A stretch of DNA of 64,000 nucleotides from CAZKBP01 sp964551015 (GTDB lineage: Bacteria; Bacteroidota; Bacteroidia; Cytophagales; Microscillaceae), in assembly GCA_964551015.1 (NCBI GenBank), contig CAZKBP010000029.1:1-64000 (forward strand). The letters run 5' to 3'. The translations under genes and the position numbers were made by a program. Under the pieces are notes generated by a model. The model saw nothing but the letters and a program-made list of their open reading frames with translations, did not search any database and had not been told where the DNA came from. Every line of letters begins with the position of its first letter. Within the stretch, counting starts at the first letter, position 1. This document shows positions 18,945 to 28,236 of the stretch, one piece after another.

Positions 18945-19937
18945 ATGGAAACTATCACCGTTACTGAGGTAAAAGTAGATTACCACAAAAAAATCAGAAA
19001 GCTTTTTCGTGAGATGGGCAAAGTGGTAATTGGGCAAGATTATCTCATTACCCGCTTACTCATTGGTCTTTTTACCAATGGCCATATTCTACTAGAAGGC
19101 GTACCCGGGCTTGCCAAAACCCTTACGGTCAATACCTTAGCCAAAGCCATTAATCTGAAATTCCAAAGAATACAATTTACCCCAGACTTGCTCCCCGCTG
19201 ATTTGATTGGTACGATGATTTACAATCAGAAGGAAGGAGATTTTCAGGTCAAAAAAGGCCCTATCTTCGCTAATCTCATTTTGGCTGATGAAGTAAACCG
19301 CTCTCCCGCCAAGGTGCAATCTGCCTTGCTCGAGGCCATGCAAGAAAAACAAATCACGATTGGTGAAACCACTTACAATTTGGATAAACCTTTTTTGGTA
19401 TTAGCTACTCAAAACCCAGTGGAGCACGAGGGAACTTATCCGCTACCCGAAGCTCAGATTGACCGCTTTATGATGAAAGTGTATGTCAATTATCTCAGCA
19501 AGGACTTAGAGTTGGAGGTGATGCGGAGAATGTCTAATATGAATTTTAAAGCAGAGGTCAAAACCGTCATCGGGAGAGAAGATATCGTCGCGATTCGGGA
19601 TGAAATCAATCGGGTAACTATCTCAGAATCACTCGAGCGGTACATTATAGAACTCATTCACGCCACGCGCTATCCCCTCGAGTATGGTCTTAAAAATGAA
19701 GCGCACTATATGCAGTATGGCGTTTCTACCCGTGCTTGTATTGATCTAAACTTGGCTGCCAAAGCCTTGGCTTACGTTGATGAGCGTAATTTTGTATTGC
19801 CCGAAGATATCAAAGAAATGGCTGTGGATGTATTCAACCACCGTATTTCGCTCAATTATGAAGCAGAAGCAGAAGGCGTAACTACTTGGCAGATTATAGA
19901 CAGCATCCTGCGTCAGATTCCGATCAATAATAAGTAA
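18945..19937 (+). CDS. MoxR-family AAA+ ATPase
   Basis: 330 residues. Walker A GVPGLAKT (52-59), Walker B 'LILADEVNRSPAKVQSALLEAMQE', sensor 1 'VLATQNPVEHEGTYPLPEAQIDRFM' and C-terminal sensor 2 region are intact. MoxR ATPases act as chaperones that assemble or activate metalloenzymes and von Willebrand-factor-A-domain partners. In Bacteroidota the gene usually precedes a DUF58/VWA (BatA-like) cluster, but here the next gene is on the other strand, so this copy is separated from any such partner within the window. Start ATG at 18945 gives 'METITVTEVK'. Confidence 0.92.
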   Translation: METITVTEVKVDYHKKIRKLFREMGKVVIGQDYLITRLLIGLFTNGHILLEGVPGLAKTLTVNTLAKAINLKFQRIQFTPDLLPADLIGTMIYNQKEGDFQVKKGPIFANLILADEVNRSPAKVQSALLEAMQEKQITIGETTYNLDKPFLVLATQNPVEHEGTYPLPEAQIDRFMMKVYVNYLSKDLELEVMRRMSNMNFKAEVKTVIGREDIVAIRDEINRVTISESLERYIIELIHATRYPLEYGLKNEAHYMQYGVSTRACIDLNLAAKALAYVDERNFVLPEDIKEMAVDVFNHRISLNYEAEAEGVTTWQIIDSILRQIPINNK

Positions 19938-19970
19938 GCTATTTTCACTAAAAATATTTCAGCTCAAAAG

Positions 19971-20009
19971 CTCAAACCCAGAAGAACTTCTTGCTCTTCT
20001 GGGTTTGAG
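19971..20009. terminator. Bidirectional terminator between convergent genes
   Basis: A 15-bp perfect inverted repeat, CTCAAACCCAGAAGA and its complement, with a 9-nt loop, sits between the MoxR gene and the convergent lipoprotein gene. T-rich stretches flank it. Confidence 0.75.
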
Positions 20010-20059
20010 TTATATAGGGCTAAATTTTTTCTTTCAACTGACTGCTCAAAGCCCGATAC

Positions 20060-20920
20060 TTAATTGACAAAAGAAAAGACAACTTCATCATCGCAAGTGC
20101 CATCGCCAAAATCTACCTGATAAGTAGGAAAGTTGGAGGAATTTACTTGAACAACACCACTAGAAGGACGTGAGAACCCACTTAAATAGCATTCGGCTTT
20201 GTATTCCAGAGGAACGTTACTTTCAATGCGATAAGATACGCCCGCACGATTAATCCCTTCATAAGTACCTGATAGATTGTATACATCGTCGGTGAGGTCA
20301 AAGAGCGCTTGGATACTTTCGTAACCAGTTACCCAAGTGCGGGTACGCGTGCTTTCCCATTGGGTAGTGGTACCGTTGGGGAAAGTAAGCTGGGCGTCTT
20401 TTACTTCAATAGTATGGGTTGGATTCCCCCCCGCCGCTGTGATATTTTCAACGGTTTTAGTACCTTCTACCAAGATACCGTTCACGCTATACCCATCAAA
20501 AGTCGTTGTGACTACACTACCAGGGCGAGTGTATCGTTTGTTGAATTCGGAGATAATTTTACCCTTGCGCACTCTACCGTCAGGGCCTTCGCAACCTTCT
20601 ACGCCAAAGTCAATGACCACACGCTTGGTGCTGTCTTCTAGGCGACTAATCGTAACGACGGCACAAGTCCAGATACTCGTTCCTTCCTCGTCTGTTTTGT
20701 CCAGGGCGGTTTTTCCGAGCGTATTGGCGTTCATCTCGAGTGTAAGATTATTTAAATTCAAAACCTCATCAAATTCTGCCTCAACCTGAAGATTATCGGT
20801 CAAGCTAGGGTCATTGTTGACGTTGGGCTGGTCAGCTTCATTGTCTTCCTGACAAGCATTCACCATCAGGAGGGTCAAACCTAGGCATACGTATTGGCTT
20901 AATTTCAGTAGCTCTTTCAT
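20060..20920 (-). CDS. Predicted lipoprotein, function unknown
   Basis: 286 residues. Signal peptide with lipobox (LTLLMVNAC), then an Asp/Asn-rich tether 'QEDNEADQPNVNNDPS' typical of Bacteroidota surface lipoproteins. The body is beta-rich with four cysteines after the lipobox (TCAV, EGCEG, AECYL, GTCDD) that could form disulfides, and ends with 'VDFGDGTCDDEVVFSFVN'. I recognise no family; similar lipoproteins of unknown function are common in the phylum. Monocistronic, with 640 bp before the next start. Confidence 0.7.
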   Translation of the reverse strand: MKELLKLSQYVCLGLTLLMVNACQEDNEADQPNVNNDPSLTDNLQVEAEFDEVLNLNNLTLEMNANTLGKTALDKTDEEGTSIWTCAVVTISRLEDSTKRVVIDFGVEGCEGPDGRVRKGKIISEFNKRYTRPGSVVTTTFDGYSVNGILVEGTKTVENITAAGGNPTHTIEVKDAQLTFPNGTTTQWESTRTRTWVTGYESIQALFDLTDDVYNLSGTYEGINRAGVSYRIESNVPLEYKAECYLSGFSRPSSGVVQVNSSNFPTYQVDFGDGTCDDEVVFSFVN

Positions 20921-21354
20921 AAATTTTTAATGTTTGGTTAGATAAAATATGGACTGATTTTATGGCTTAGATGAGACAACGGAAAGAAGGTTTAAGAGGA
21001 TCGGATAAAATTTCTAAAAAAAAACTTAGTGAGAAAATAGCTGGGCGTTCTTTAAACAGCAAGGAAAAATTCTCTTAAATGGAAAAAAATCCCAGAAAGA
21101 AAGTAAATTTTTAGCTAGGAGGATAAACAAACAAAAATGACAGAGGGTTTATCTAGCTGAAAACACGAAATTTCTTCTCAACCCTAGCAAAACTTATTTT
21201 AGTAATGAATCGCAATAAGCGGTACAGAAAGTTAGTTTTTGTAAATGAAGGCAGATAAGATGTACACCATCTCGGAAAATGCCCGTCCTAGTCTTCTTAT
21301 CAATACTTGAAAGGAGTTTTAAGATAAGATTGAAAGGAGAAGCTTGGCTTTCTT
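20921..21354. other. Non-coding region upstream of the giant-protein promoter
   Basis: AT-rich, no credible ORF. It should hold the promoter of the minus-strand lipoprotein, which I could not place. Confidence 0.35.
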
Positions 21355-21387
21355 TTTGCGTTATTTTGCTGGAATATCTTACATTTG
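21355..21387 (+). promoter_or_regulatory. Promoter of the first giant protein
   Basis: TTTG (21355-21358), a 21-nt spacer and TACATTTG (21380-21387) match the Bacteroidota -33/-7 consensus TTTG-N19-21-TAnnTTTG. Transcription would start near 21394, giving a leader of about 165 nt that contains the riboswitch-like element. Confidence 0.55.
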
Positions 21388-21417
21388 ATTAATTCATCTT
21401 CATCCTTTTAGCTATAC

Positions 21418-21533
21418 GTTTCCCCGATACAACCAAGCAATCAGGTCGTAAAGCCCTGACGCTAAGGGCATAATCTCATTTTGGACTATCAAAAAAATAC
21501 TAACTGGGAAGGCTCCCCCTGAGGTTTGCCGAC
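21418..21533 (+). promoter_or_regulatory. Candidate cyclic-di-GMP-I (GEMM-like) riboswitch in the leader
   Basis: The stretch contains CAACC, then a short hairpin, then GGTCGTAAAGCC, exactly six bases, then CTAAGG, and further on GGTTTGCCGA. The GEMM-I consensus has AAACC, a hairpin, GACGCAAAGCC, six bases, CTAAGG and a closing GGTTGCCGA-like strand in the same order. Two overlapping hairpins are possible (TCAGG/CCTGA and GCCC/GGGC), which would suit a switch. The 5' strand of the outer helix is a poor match, so the assignment stays tentative. GEMM-I riboswitches often control secreted and adhesive proteins, which fits the gene downstream. Confidence 0.4.
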
Positions 21534-21558
21534 TTTACACCAATTAAATGACAACACC

Positions 21559-24500
21559 ATGTTTTTTTATTTACCCTTTAACCTAAACGAAAAATACCCA
21601 ATTTGGGAAAAGCTAAGTAGGCCCTTGCTGATGCTTTTGTGGCTATGGGCCTGGGTGTTTATTTCTTTTCAGGTAAGCGCACAAACGATCGCCTTTGATG
21701 AATCAGATCTGAAAGGCGAAAGCTCTAACAATCCAACCTCCTTGCAATTTGGCCCCGACAGTCGGCTTTATGTTGCCCAGCAGGATGGTACTATTTACGT
21801 GTACACGATCCAAAGAAATGGGCCGAAAGACTATCAAGTGATTGATACAGAGACGATTAATATCATCAAGAATCAGATTCCTAATCACAATGATGACGGA
21901 GCAAGTAATGCGACCAAAATCCGCCAAATCACTGGAATCTTGGTAGAAGGTACGGCTAGTAAGCCTGTTCTTTACGTTTCTTCTTCGGATTGGCGAATCG
22001 CGATTGGCAACGACTCCAACCTAGACACAAACTCTGGAATCATTTCTCGCCTTACTTGGAAAGGAAATGGCGTAAACGATCCGAATGGTTTCTGGGAGAA
22101 AATTGACCTAGTCAGAGGGCTACCCCGCTGTGAAGAAAACCACTCCACCAACGGGATGGTACTGGATAAAACCACGAATACACTCTACGTGATGTCAGGC
22201 GGGCACACCAACAAAGGAGCCCCTGGTAAGTTGTTAGCAGCCATTCCTGAATACGCTCTCTCTGCCGCCCTACTTTCGGTAGATATGAATGTAATTGACA
22301 ATTTACCTGTTTACACAGACCCTCGTACGAATACCAAATATGTTTATGACCTGCCCACCCTAGACGATCCGACTCGCCCCAATATTAGCAAAGGCCATCC
22401 AGCCTTCCCTTACCCAGCTGGGCACCCCATGCACAATGAAAGTATTGACTTACACGATCCTTTTGGGGGAAATGACGGCTTGAACCAAGCTCGTCTGGTC
22501 AAGAATGGCCCCGTGCAAATTTATTCGCCGGGTTATCGTAATGCTTATGATATTGTACTGACCGAGTCTGGAAAGCTTTATACTTTTGATAATGGCCCCA
22601 ATGCCAACTGGGGTGGTACGCCTCTGCTTTTTGATGCCAATGGCAACCCCAAGGGAACAGGGCCCTGGCAAAACGGTGATAAAGCCTCCAATGAACTTAA
22701 CGAAACTAACTCAGCCGATTATGGTGATGGGCTGCATTATATCACAGGCAAAGGATATTACGGAGGACATCCTAATCCTACGCGTGCCAACCCTCTCGAA
22801 GCAGGGCTTTACATTTATGGGAAACCCAAAGGTTACTGGGAGCTAACTGATACTTATGACTTTGTCACGGACTTTCCCGAACTACCTGTACCTGCAGACA
22901 TGGCTAATCCCATTGAAGGTCATTATCAGCCGCCCATCGTTGGCCCTGGTGGAAATGCCGCGATGGCCATCATCAACTCTTCCACGAACGGTATGGACGA
23001 ATACACGGCTTCCAACTTTAACGGAGCTATGAAGGGTCAGCTACTAGCCGCCTCTTACAACGGAAATGTGCACCGCTTCAAATTAAATGCAGCAGGTACG
23101 GCGGTAGTAGAACACGTGGTCGAGTTTGATAATATTGGTGTAGAAACGCTGGATGTAACCTCCCAAGGTGATAATGATATTTTCCCAGGTACCGTCTGGA
23201 TTGCCAATTATGGTGATGACAGAATTATCGTAGCAGAACCCAAAGATGGTGGTTCTACGGGTGCTTGCCCTGGCCCAGGGCAGACGGGCTATCAAGCCAA
23301 TGCAGATTCTGATGGAGATGGTTATACCAACCAAGACGAAATCCAGAACGGAACGAATCACTGCTCAGGCGGTAGTAAACCCACTGATTTTGACGGTGAT
23401 TTTGTTTCTGATTTATTAGATGAAGATGATGACAACGACGGTATTCCCGATTTAGTTGATGCTTTCGCGCACGATGCTAGTAATGGTCTCAGCACCAACC
23501 TGCCCATTGATTATCCTTTCACGAATAGTAATCCGGGTACTGGTTTCTTCGGTCTAGGTTTTACGGGGCTAATGGCCAACGGCACCACAGATTACTTAGA
23601 TATGTATGACGTGGAGAACTTAGCCGCGGGTGGTGCTGGAGGTAAATTTACCATTGAGAAGGTTCCCACGGGTGATACTTACGGAAAGAACAATAGTCAA
23701 AAGTATGCTTTCCAATTTGGTGTGAATGTAGATCAAAGCACGGCTCCTTTCACGGTTCATTCTAGTCTAGATCCTCCTTTTTTCTGGGTAGATGGAAATC
23801 CTTCTAACCCTAAAAACTTCCAAAACTGGGGAATTTATATTGGAAAAGGAGATCAAGATAACTTCTTCAAGGTAGTTTTTATTGCTAATAACGGACTAGG
23901 CGGCATTGAAGTGATGCTAGAGCAAAATGGCAACCCAGTTGGAAAAACTTACGGCCCGGATGTAGTAGGAAATCTTTTGAATGCGAGTGCAGTAGATATT
24001 TTCATCAGTGTGAATCCTGCTCAGAGCACAGCACAACCTTACATCTCGATAGATGGAGGAAGTACCAAAGTAGCCGTAGGAAGTCCAGTCCAAATACCTG
24101 CTTCTTGGTTGAGTGCTAATGATAATCAAGGTTTAGCCGTGGGTGTGATTTCTACCTCCATCGTTTCGCAGAAGCCTTTTACGGCTACCTGGGATTTCAT
24201 AGAGGTAAAACCAGACCAACCACAACAAGTAGAAAGTACGACTGCCAAAGCATTGGTAGAAGTATCACGTGGCGCAGGTCAAAAAAATAACATCAACGCC
24301 AGTACTTTCAATCCGAATGCTTTTGTGATTACCAATCAATCTCCTGATGGGCATAAAATCACAAAAGTAGAGATTGACGCGCGTACGGCTTGGCTACCGA
24401 ATGTTGCCTTTGACCCCGATGGTACGGCGGGCGACCCCGTTGGTAAAGGCTTTGATCCAAACTTTGACTCAGGAGTCGGCCTCGCAGGCCACACGCTCTC

Positions 24501-27500
24501 TGCTCCTATTGGTAATGGTGGCTTCCAAGTGATTACGGTTAATTTTAACGACTTCACTCCCAACAAAATCTTTGGTTTCTCTATCGACCAAGACCCCACC
24601 AGTGTAGAAGGCTTACCTGCTCCTGGCCCGAGTGATGCGGGAAGTATCTCTGGTCTGGAAATGATCGGTGCTACCGTCAAGATCACATTTGATAACAATA
24701 CTACTTATACTGGAAGGTTATATAGCAACGGCAGCGTAGGTGGTTCGGAAGTACTCATCAAAGCCAACCCACTGCCTGCACCCAGCATTAGCGTGAATGG
24801 CGGCTCACCCGCTACGACAAACCAAGCTAATCAAACGATTCAGGTGAGTGGCGGACAGCCCAATGGAAAAGTTTCCCTGTTCCGAGTAGAAGCCGCACAA
24901 TTTGATACAAACCCTCCTAGTATTGATTTTGCTCCTTTTGAAGCCAACAGTGCTATTCAGGTACAACGCTTGATGAATATCGATTTGAATGGAAATGGTA
25001 GTGCCAGTGTCCCTGTAACGCTGACTGATTCTGACCCTGAGGGGGGCTATAATCATATTCTAGTAGCACAGCAGGACGGTAATTTCTTTGGGCTGACTTC
25101 TAATATTATCATCTTGGAGTACGATCAAAATGCTACACCGCCTACTACCTTTAACCTGAACCTTAGCACCGACGGTAACGGAACGGCCGCGGTTTCACCG
25201 AAAGGCCCTTACACTTCCGCTACCAACATATCGGTGAGCGCGAATCCAAACAATGGTTTCCAATTTGTAGGTTGGACGAATGGCGTAGGTAGTATGGTAA
25301 GTACGGCGAATCCTTATAACTTCACCATTACGCAAAACGCGACTTTAAAAGCGAACTTTGCGCCCATCCAGCAACCAGGTGACTTGGCTGTAACTAGCTT
25401 CACGTTGGTCAATGCTGATAATAACCAAGATCTACTCACGATCAACGACGGGACGGTGATTAATCTAAATGATTTGCCCACTCAGAATCTCAATATCCGC
25501 ACGAATGCCTCTGGCTCGCCGAGCTTCGTAGGAACCACGCTGACTGGTCCTGTCAATCAGAACCGTACGGAAGGAACTGCTCCTTTCTCATTATTTGGTG
25601 ATCTGAATGGAAATTATGTAGCTGCCCAACTCCCCGCTGGAAATTATACACTTACGGGTACACCTGCTAAAAACGGGGTAGAAGGAACCAGCCTGACAGT
25701 CAACTTCAGCATCGTGGATCAGAGTGCTCCGGTTACTTACAGCTTAAATCTAAGCACAGATGGTAATGGTAGCGCCTCAGCTTCCCCAGCTTCTGGGCCT
25801 TATGCTGCTGGCACTTCACTAACCCTAACCGCCAATCCGAATCAAGGCTTCGTATTTGATAGCTGGACAAATGGAAGTGGTAATACGGTAAGTACAGCCA
25901 ATCCTTACACTTTCAACATTAACCAAAATACAACCCTGCAAGCGAATTTTGTGCCTACCCAGCAACCAGGTGATTTGGCCGTAACAAGCTTTACCTTGAT
26001 CAATGCTGATAACAATCAAGATTTGCTTACCATCAATGATGGTGCGGTGATTAACCTAGCTGAGTTGCCTACCGAGAACTTTAACATCCGTACGAATGCT
26101 TCTGGCTCACCAAGCTACGTAGGGGCAACTTTGACTGGTCCCGTGAATCAGAGTCGTACCGAGGGTTCAGCACCTTTCGCTTTGTTTGGCGACGTAGGTG
26201 GAGATTATCTAGGGGCTCAACTGCTCGTGGGGAATTACACGCTTTCAGGTACACCTTCCAAAAATGGAGTAGAAGGAGCAAGCCTGACCGTTAATTTTAG
26301 TATCGTGAATCAGAGTACACCAGTTCTAGCCGTAGAGCAGATCCTTTTGATTAATGCAGATACTGATCAGACGGTGGGAGTGATTCAAAATGGCTCTAAC
26401 TTCAATATTCCTAACCTAGGTGTTACCAATCTAACCCTAGTGGCTACTACCAATCCTAGCATCGTAGGAAGTGTACAACTGCAACTGAGTGGTGCAGTAA
26501 ATGAATTCCGCAATGAAAATTTAGCTCCTTACTCGCTGTACGGGGATAACGGATCTACCAACTACGACGGAACGCCTCTAACCGCGGGTGATTACACCAT
26601 CACGGCCACGGCTTTTACTGAAAAATCTGGTGCAGGGAATGCCTCAGCTCCGCTTACATTTAATTTTAGCTTGAACAGAGCCAACAATAATGGTCCAGCC
26701 GTAACGAGCATCCTACTGATTGATGCAGACGCGGATGTAGTATTGGCTACCTTACAAGAAGGTGCTGAAATTAGTGTGAAAGATTTAGGAAGTGTGAATC
26801 TTGGTATTCAGGCCATAACGAATCCGACTACGGTAGGAAGCGTACAGATGCAATTAAGCGGTGCGGCTAGTGTATTCCGTAACGAAAATCTAGCACCTTA
26901 CTCTATCTATGGCGATGCTGGCCCTGGTTCTAGCAACTTCGATGGAGCACTTTTAGGGGCAGGAGATTACACGATCAGTGCAACGGCCTTTACCGGAAAA
27001 TCTGGCGCTGGTGAGGCAGGAGCCACCAATACCATCAACTTTACTTTGAAAGATGCAGAGGCGACTGGTCCAGTGGTTACAGAGATTCGTCTGATTAATG
27101 CAGATACTGACCAAATGATTAGCACCATCCAAGAAGGAGCCAATATCAACGTAGCTGGCCTAGGTACCACCAATTTGGCCATCCAAGCCGTAACGAATCC
27201 GGCTACGGTGGGAAGTGTGCAAATGGAGTTAAGTGGCGCAGCGAGCGTTTTCCGTAATGAGAATTTGGGACCCTACTCTCTGTATGGAGATGCTGGCCCC
27301 AACTCAACTGACTTTGACGGAGCACCACTAGAAGCTGGCAATTACACCATCACGGCTACGGCCTACAGTGAGAGATTTGGAGCTGGTGAATTTGGTCCCG
27401 ACCTGACGCTTAACTTTACCCTAAGCGGTGTAGCGGCCAAGAGTGCTACCCCAGTCGTAGCAGAAGAGCAGGCAGTAGAAGAACCTACCCTGATTCCAAG

Positions 27501-27768
27501 TCTGGCCATAGAAAGCGTGTATCCAAATCCGATTCAAGGAGATCAAGTAACCGTAGAACTCAAGGCTGGTATTCAAGGAAATATCACCTACTACATCCTT
27601 GATACAAAGGGATATATCCTGAGCCAAGGCAACATTGAAAATGCCAATACGATTTCTAAATTTAAGGTAGATCTAGCTGATCTTGATCTGAAAGAGGGAG
27701 CTTATTACCTGAGAATCCAGAGTGAAGGACAATCTGCGAAGACCCACAGATTGCTGAACGATCAATAA
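21559..27768 (+). CDS. Giant secreted T9SS cargo with sugar-dehydrogenase-like propeller and repeats
   Basis: 2,069 residues from ATG 21559; an in-frame TTG at 21526 is rejected because it lies in the structured leader. Signal peptide (about 1-43, ending 'ISFQVSAQT'). Domains in order: a glucose/sorbosone-dehydrogenase-like beta-propeller (about 44-560, 'TSLQFGPDSRLYVAQQDGTI'); thrombospondin-3-type calcium repeats (about 580-640, 'DSDGDGYTNQDE', 'DEDDDNDGIPD'); an all-beta region (650-890); two further beta domains (to about 1190). Then come two InlB-type bacterial repeats ('GWTNG..STANPY') alternating with two 'NADNNQDLLTIND' domains, and three 'NADTDQ' domains with 'GSVQ(L/M).LSGA..FRNENLAPYSLYGD'. 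The last about 85 residues are a type A T9SS sorting domain ('ESVYPNPIQGDQVTVEL'). Surface attachment or release through the type IX system is expected. Enzyme activity of the propeller is not shown. Confidence 0.88.
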   Translation: MFFYLPFNLNEKYPIWEKLSRPLLMLLWLWAWVFISFQVSAQTIAFDESDLKGESSNNPTSLQFGPDSRLYVAQQDGTIYVYTIQRNGPKDYQVIDTETINIIKNQIPNHNDDGASNATKIRQITGILVEGTASKPVLYVSSSDWRIAIGNDSNLDTNSGIISRLTWKGNGVNDPNGFWEKIDLVRGLPRCEENHSTNGMVLDKTTNTLYVMSGGHTNKGAPGKLLAAIPEYALSAALLSVDMNVIDNLPVYTDPRTNTKYVYDLPTLDDPTRPNISKGHPAFPYPAGHPMHNESIDLHDPFGGNDGLNQARLVKNGPVQIYSPGYRNAYDIVLTESGKLYTFDNGPNANWGGTPLLFDANGNPKGTGPWQNGDKASNELNETNSADYGDGLHYITGKGYYGGHPNPTRANPLEAGLYIYGKPKGYWELTDTYDFVTDFPELPVPADMANPIEGHYQPPIVGPGGNAAMAIINSSTNGMDEYTASNFNGAMKGQLLAASYNGNVHRFKLNAAGTAVVEHVVEFDNIGVETLDVTSQGDNDIFPGTVWIANYGDDRIIVAEPKDGGSTGACPGPGQTGYQANADSDGDGYTNQDEIQNGTNHCSGGSKPTDFDGDFVSDLLDEDDDNDGIPDLVDAFAHDASNGLSTNLPIDYPFTNSNPGTGFFGLGFTGLMANGTTDYLDMYDVENLAAGGAGGKFTIEKVPTGDTYGKNNSQKYAFQFGVNVDQSTAPFTVHSSLDPPFFWVDGNPSNPKNFQNWGIYIGKGDQDNFFKVVFIANNGLGGIEVMLEQNGNPVGKTYGPDVVGNLLNASAVDIFISVNPAQSTAQPYISIDGGSTKVAVGSPVQIPASWLSANDNQGLAVGVISTSIVSQKPFTATWDFIEVKPDQPQQVESTTAKALVEVSRGAGQKNNINASTFNPNAFVITNQSPDGHKITKVEIDARTAWLPNVAFDPDGTAGDPVGKGFDPNFDSGVGLAGHTLSAPIGNGGFQVITVNFNDFTPNKIFGFSIDQDPTSVEGLPAPGPSDAGSISGLEMIGATVKITFDNNTTYTGRLYSNGSVGGSEVLIKANPLPAPSISVNGGSPATTNQANQTIQVSGGQPNGKVSLFRVEAAQFDTNPPSIDFAPFEANSAIQVQRLMNIDLNGNGSASVPVTLTDSDPEGGYNHILVAQQDGNFFGLTSNIIILEYDQNATPPTTFNLNLSTDGNGTAAVSPKGPYTSATNISVSANPNNGFQFVGWTNGVGSMVSTANPYNFTITQNATLKANFAPIQQPGDLAVTSFTLVNADNNQDLLTINDGTVINLNDLPTQNLNIRTNASGSPSFVGTTLTGPVNQNRTEGTAPFSLFGDLNGNYVAAQLPAGNYTLTGTPAKNGVEGTSLTVNFSIVDQSAPVTYSLNLSTDGNGSASASPASGPYAAGTSLTLTANPNQGFVFDSWTNGSGNTVSTANPYTFNINQNTTLQANFVPTQQPGDLAVTSFTLINADNNQDLLTINDGAVINLAELPTENFNIRTNASGSPSYVGATLTGPVNQSRTEGSAPFALFGDVGGDYLGAQLLVGNYTLSGTPSKNGVEGASLTVNFSIVNQSTPVLAVEQILLINADTDQTVGVIQNGSNFNIPNLGVTNLTLVATTNPSIVGSVQLQLSGAVNEFRNENLAPYSLYGDNGSTNYDGTPLTAGDYTITATAFTEKSGAGNASAPLTFNFSLNRANNNGPAVTSILLIDADADVVLATLQEGAEISVKDLGSVNLGIQAITNPTTVGSVQMQLSGAASVFRNENLAPYSIYGDAGPGSSNFDGALLGAGDYTISATAFTGKSGAGEAGATNTINFTLKDAEATGPVVTEIRLINADTDQMISTIQEGANINVAGLGTTNLAIQAVTNPATVGSVQMELSGAASVFRNENLGPYSLYGDAGPNSTDFDGAPLEAGNYTITATAYSERFGAGEFGPDLTLNFTLSGVAAKSATPVVAEEQAVEEPTLIPSLAIESVYPNPIQGDQVTVELKAGIQGNITYYILDTKGYILSQGNIENANTISKFKVDLADLDLKEGAYYLRIQSEGQSAKTHRLLNDQ

Positions 27769-27791
27769 TGGAACTCAAGTTTCAAAATGGG

Positions 27792-27820
27792 AAAGCCCGG
27801 CCTTGGTCGGGCTTTTTTTT
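27792..27820 (+). terminator. Rho-independent terminator after the first giant gene
   Basis: AAAGCCCG pairs with CGGGCTTT and is followed by a T run; 23 nt after the stop codon. The stem can extend inwards with one G-T pair. Confidence 0.85.
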
Positions 27821-28236
27821 ATGGATATGAATGGACAAATTTTCAAATCTAATCGCCTTATACTGCCTCTAAGGCCACATTTGCGTAGCGCAAAAATGAA
27901 TTCCCACAGGCTTTCTTACATTTGGTACAGATATCGCATTTATGTGATCGGAAATTTATATACAGCAAGATTCTAGTAAAATAAATGCTATCAGCTATTT
28001 ACCTAGAATAAGATTTAAAGATATCAGCTAAGGGAAAACAAACTTCACCTATCCTTCTGACCAGATACATCTCATCTCAACTAGGCCGTACAAATGGTTC
28101 GGCCTGACTAGCAAATCAAGTACAACTATTTTAACAAAAAGGCATCAGAATATTGGAAAAATTTCAGGAAACACTCCTAAAGCCGATGTTTTGAGCACCA
28201 AATCAACAATTAAAATCTTTTTTAAACACAAAAGTA
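27821..28236 (+). promoter_or_regulatory. Leader and candidate -7 box of the second giant gene
   Basis: No ORF. TACATTTG at 27917-27924 is identical to the -7 box of the first giant gene, but no -33 TTTG has the right spacing. A transcript from it would carry a leader of about 300 nt with a 6-bp hairpin (AGGCCG/CGGCCT, about 28082-28105). No riboswitch-like match as good as the one upstream of the first gene. Confidence 0.3.

Noticed and set aside
20337..20789. 150-codon plus-strand frame antisense to the lipoprotein gene
   Set aside because: The minus-strand frame has a clean signal peptide and lipobox; the antisense frame has no features.
28018..28110. Possible second GEMM-like element ahead of the second giant gene (CTAAGGG near 28028, GGTTCGGCC near 28096)
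   Set aside because: The AAAGCC block and six-base spacing are missing; resemblance is probably chance.
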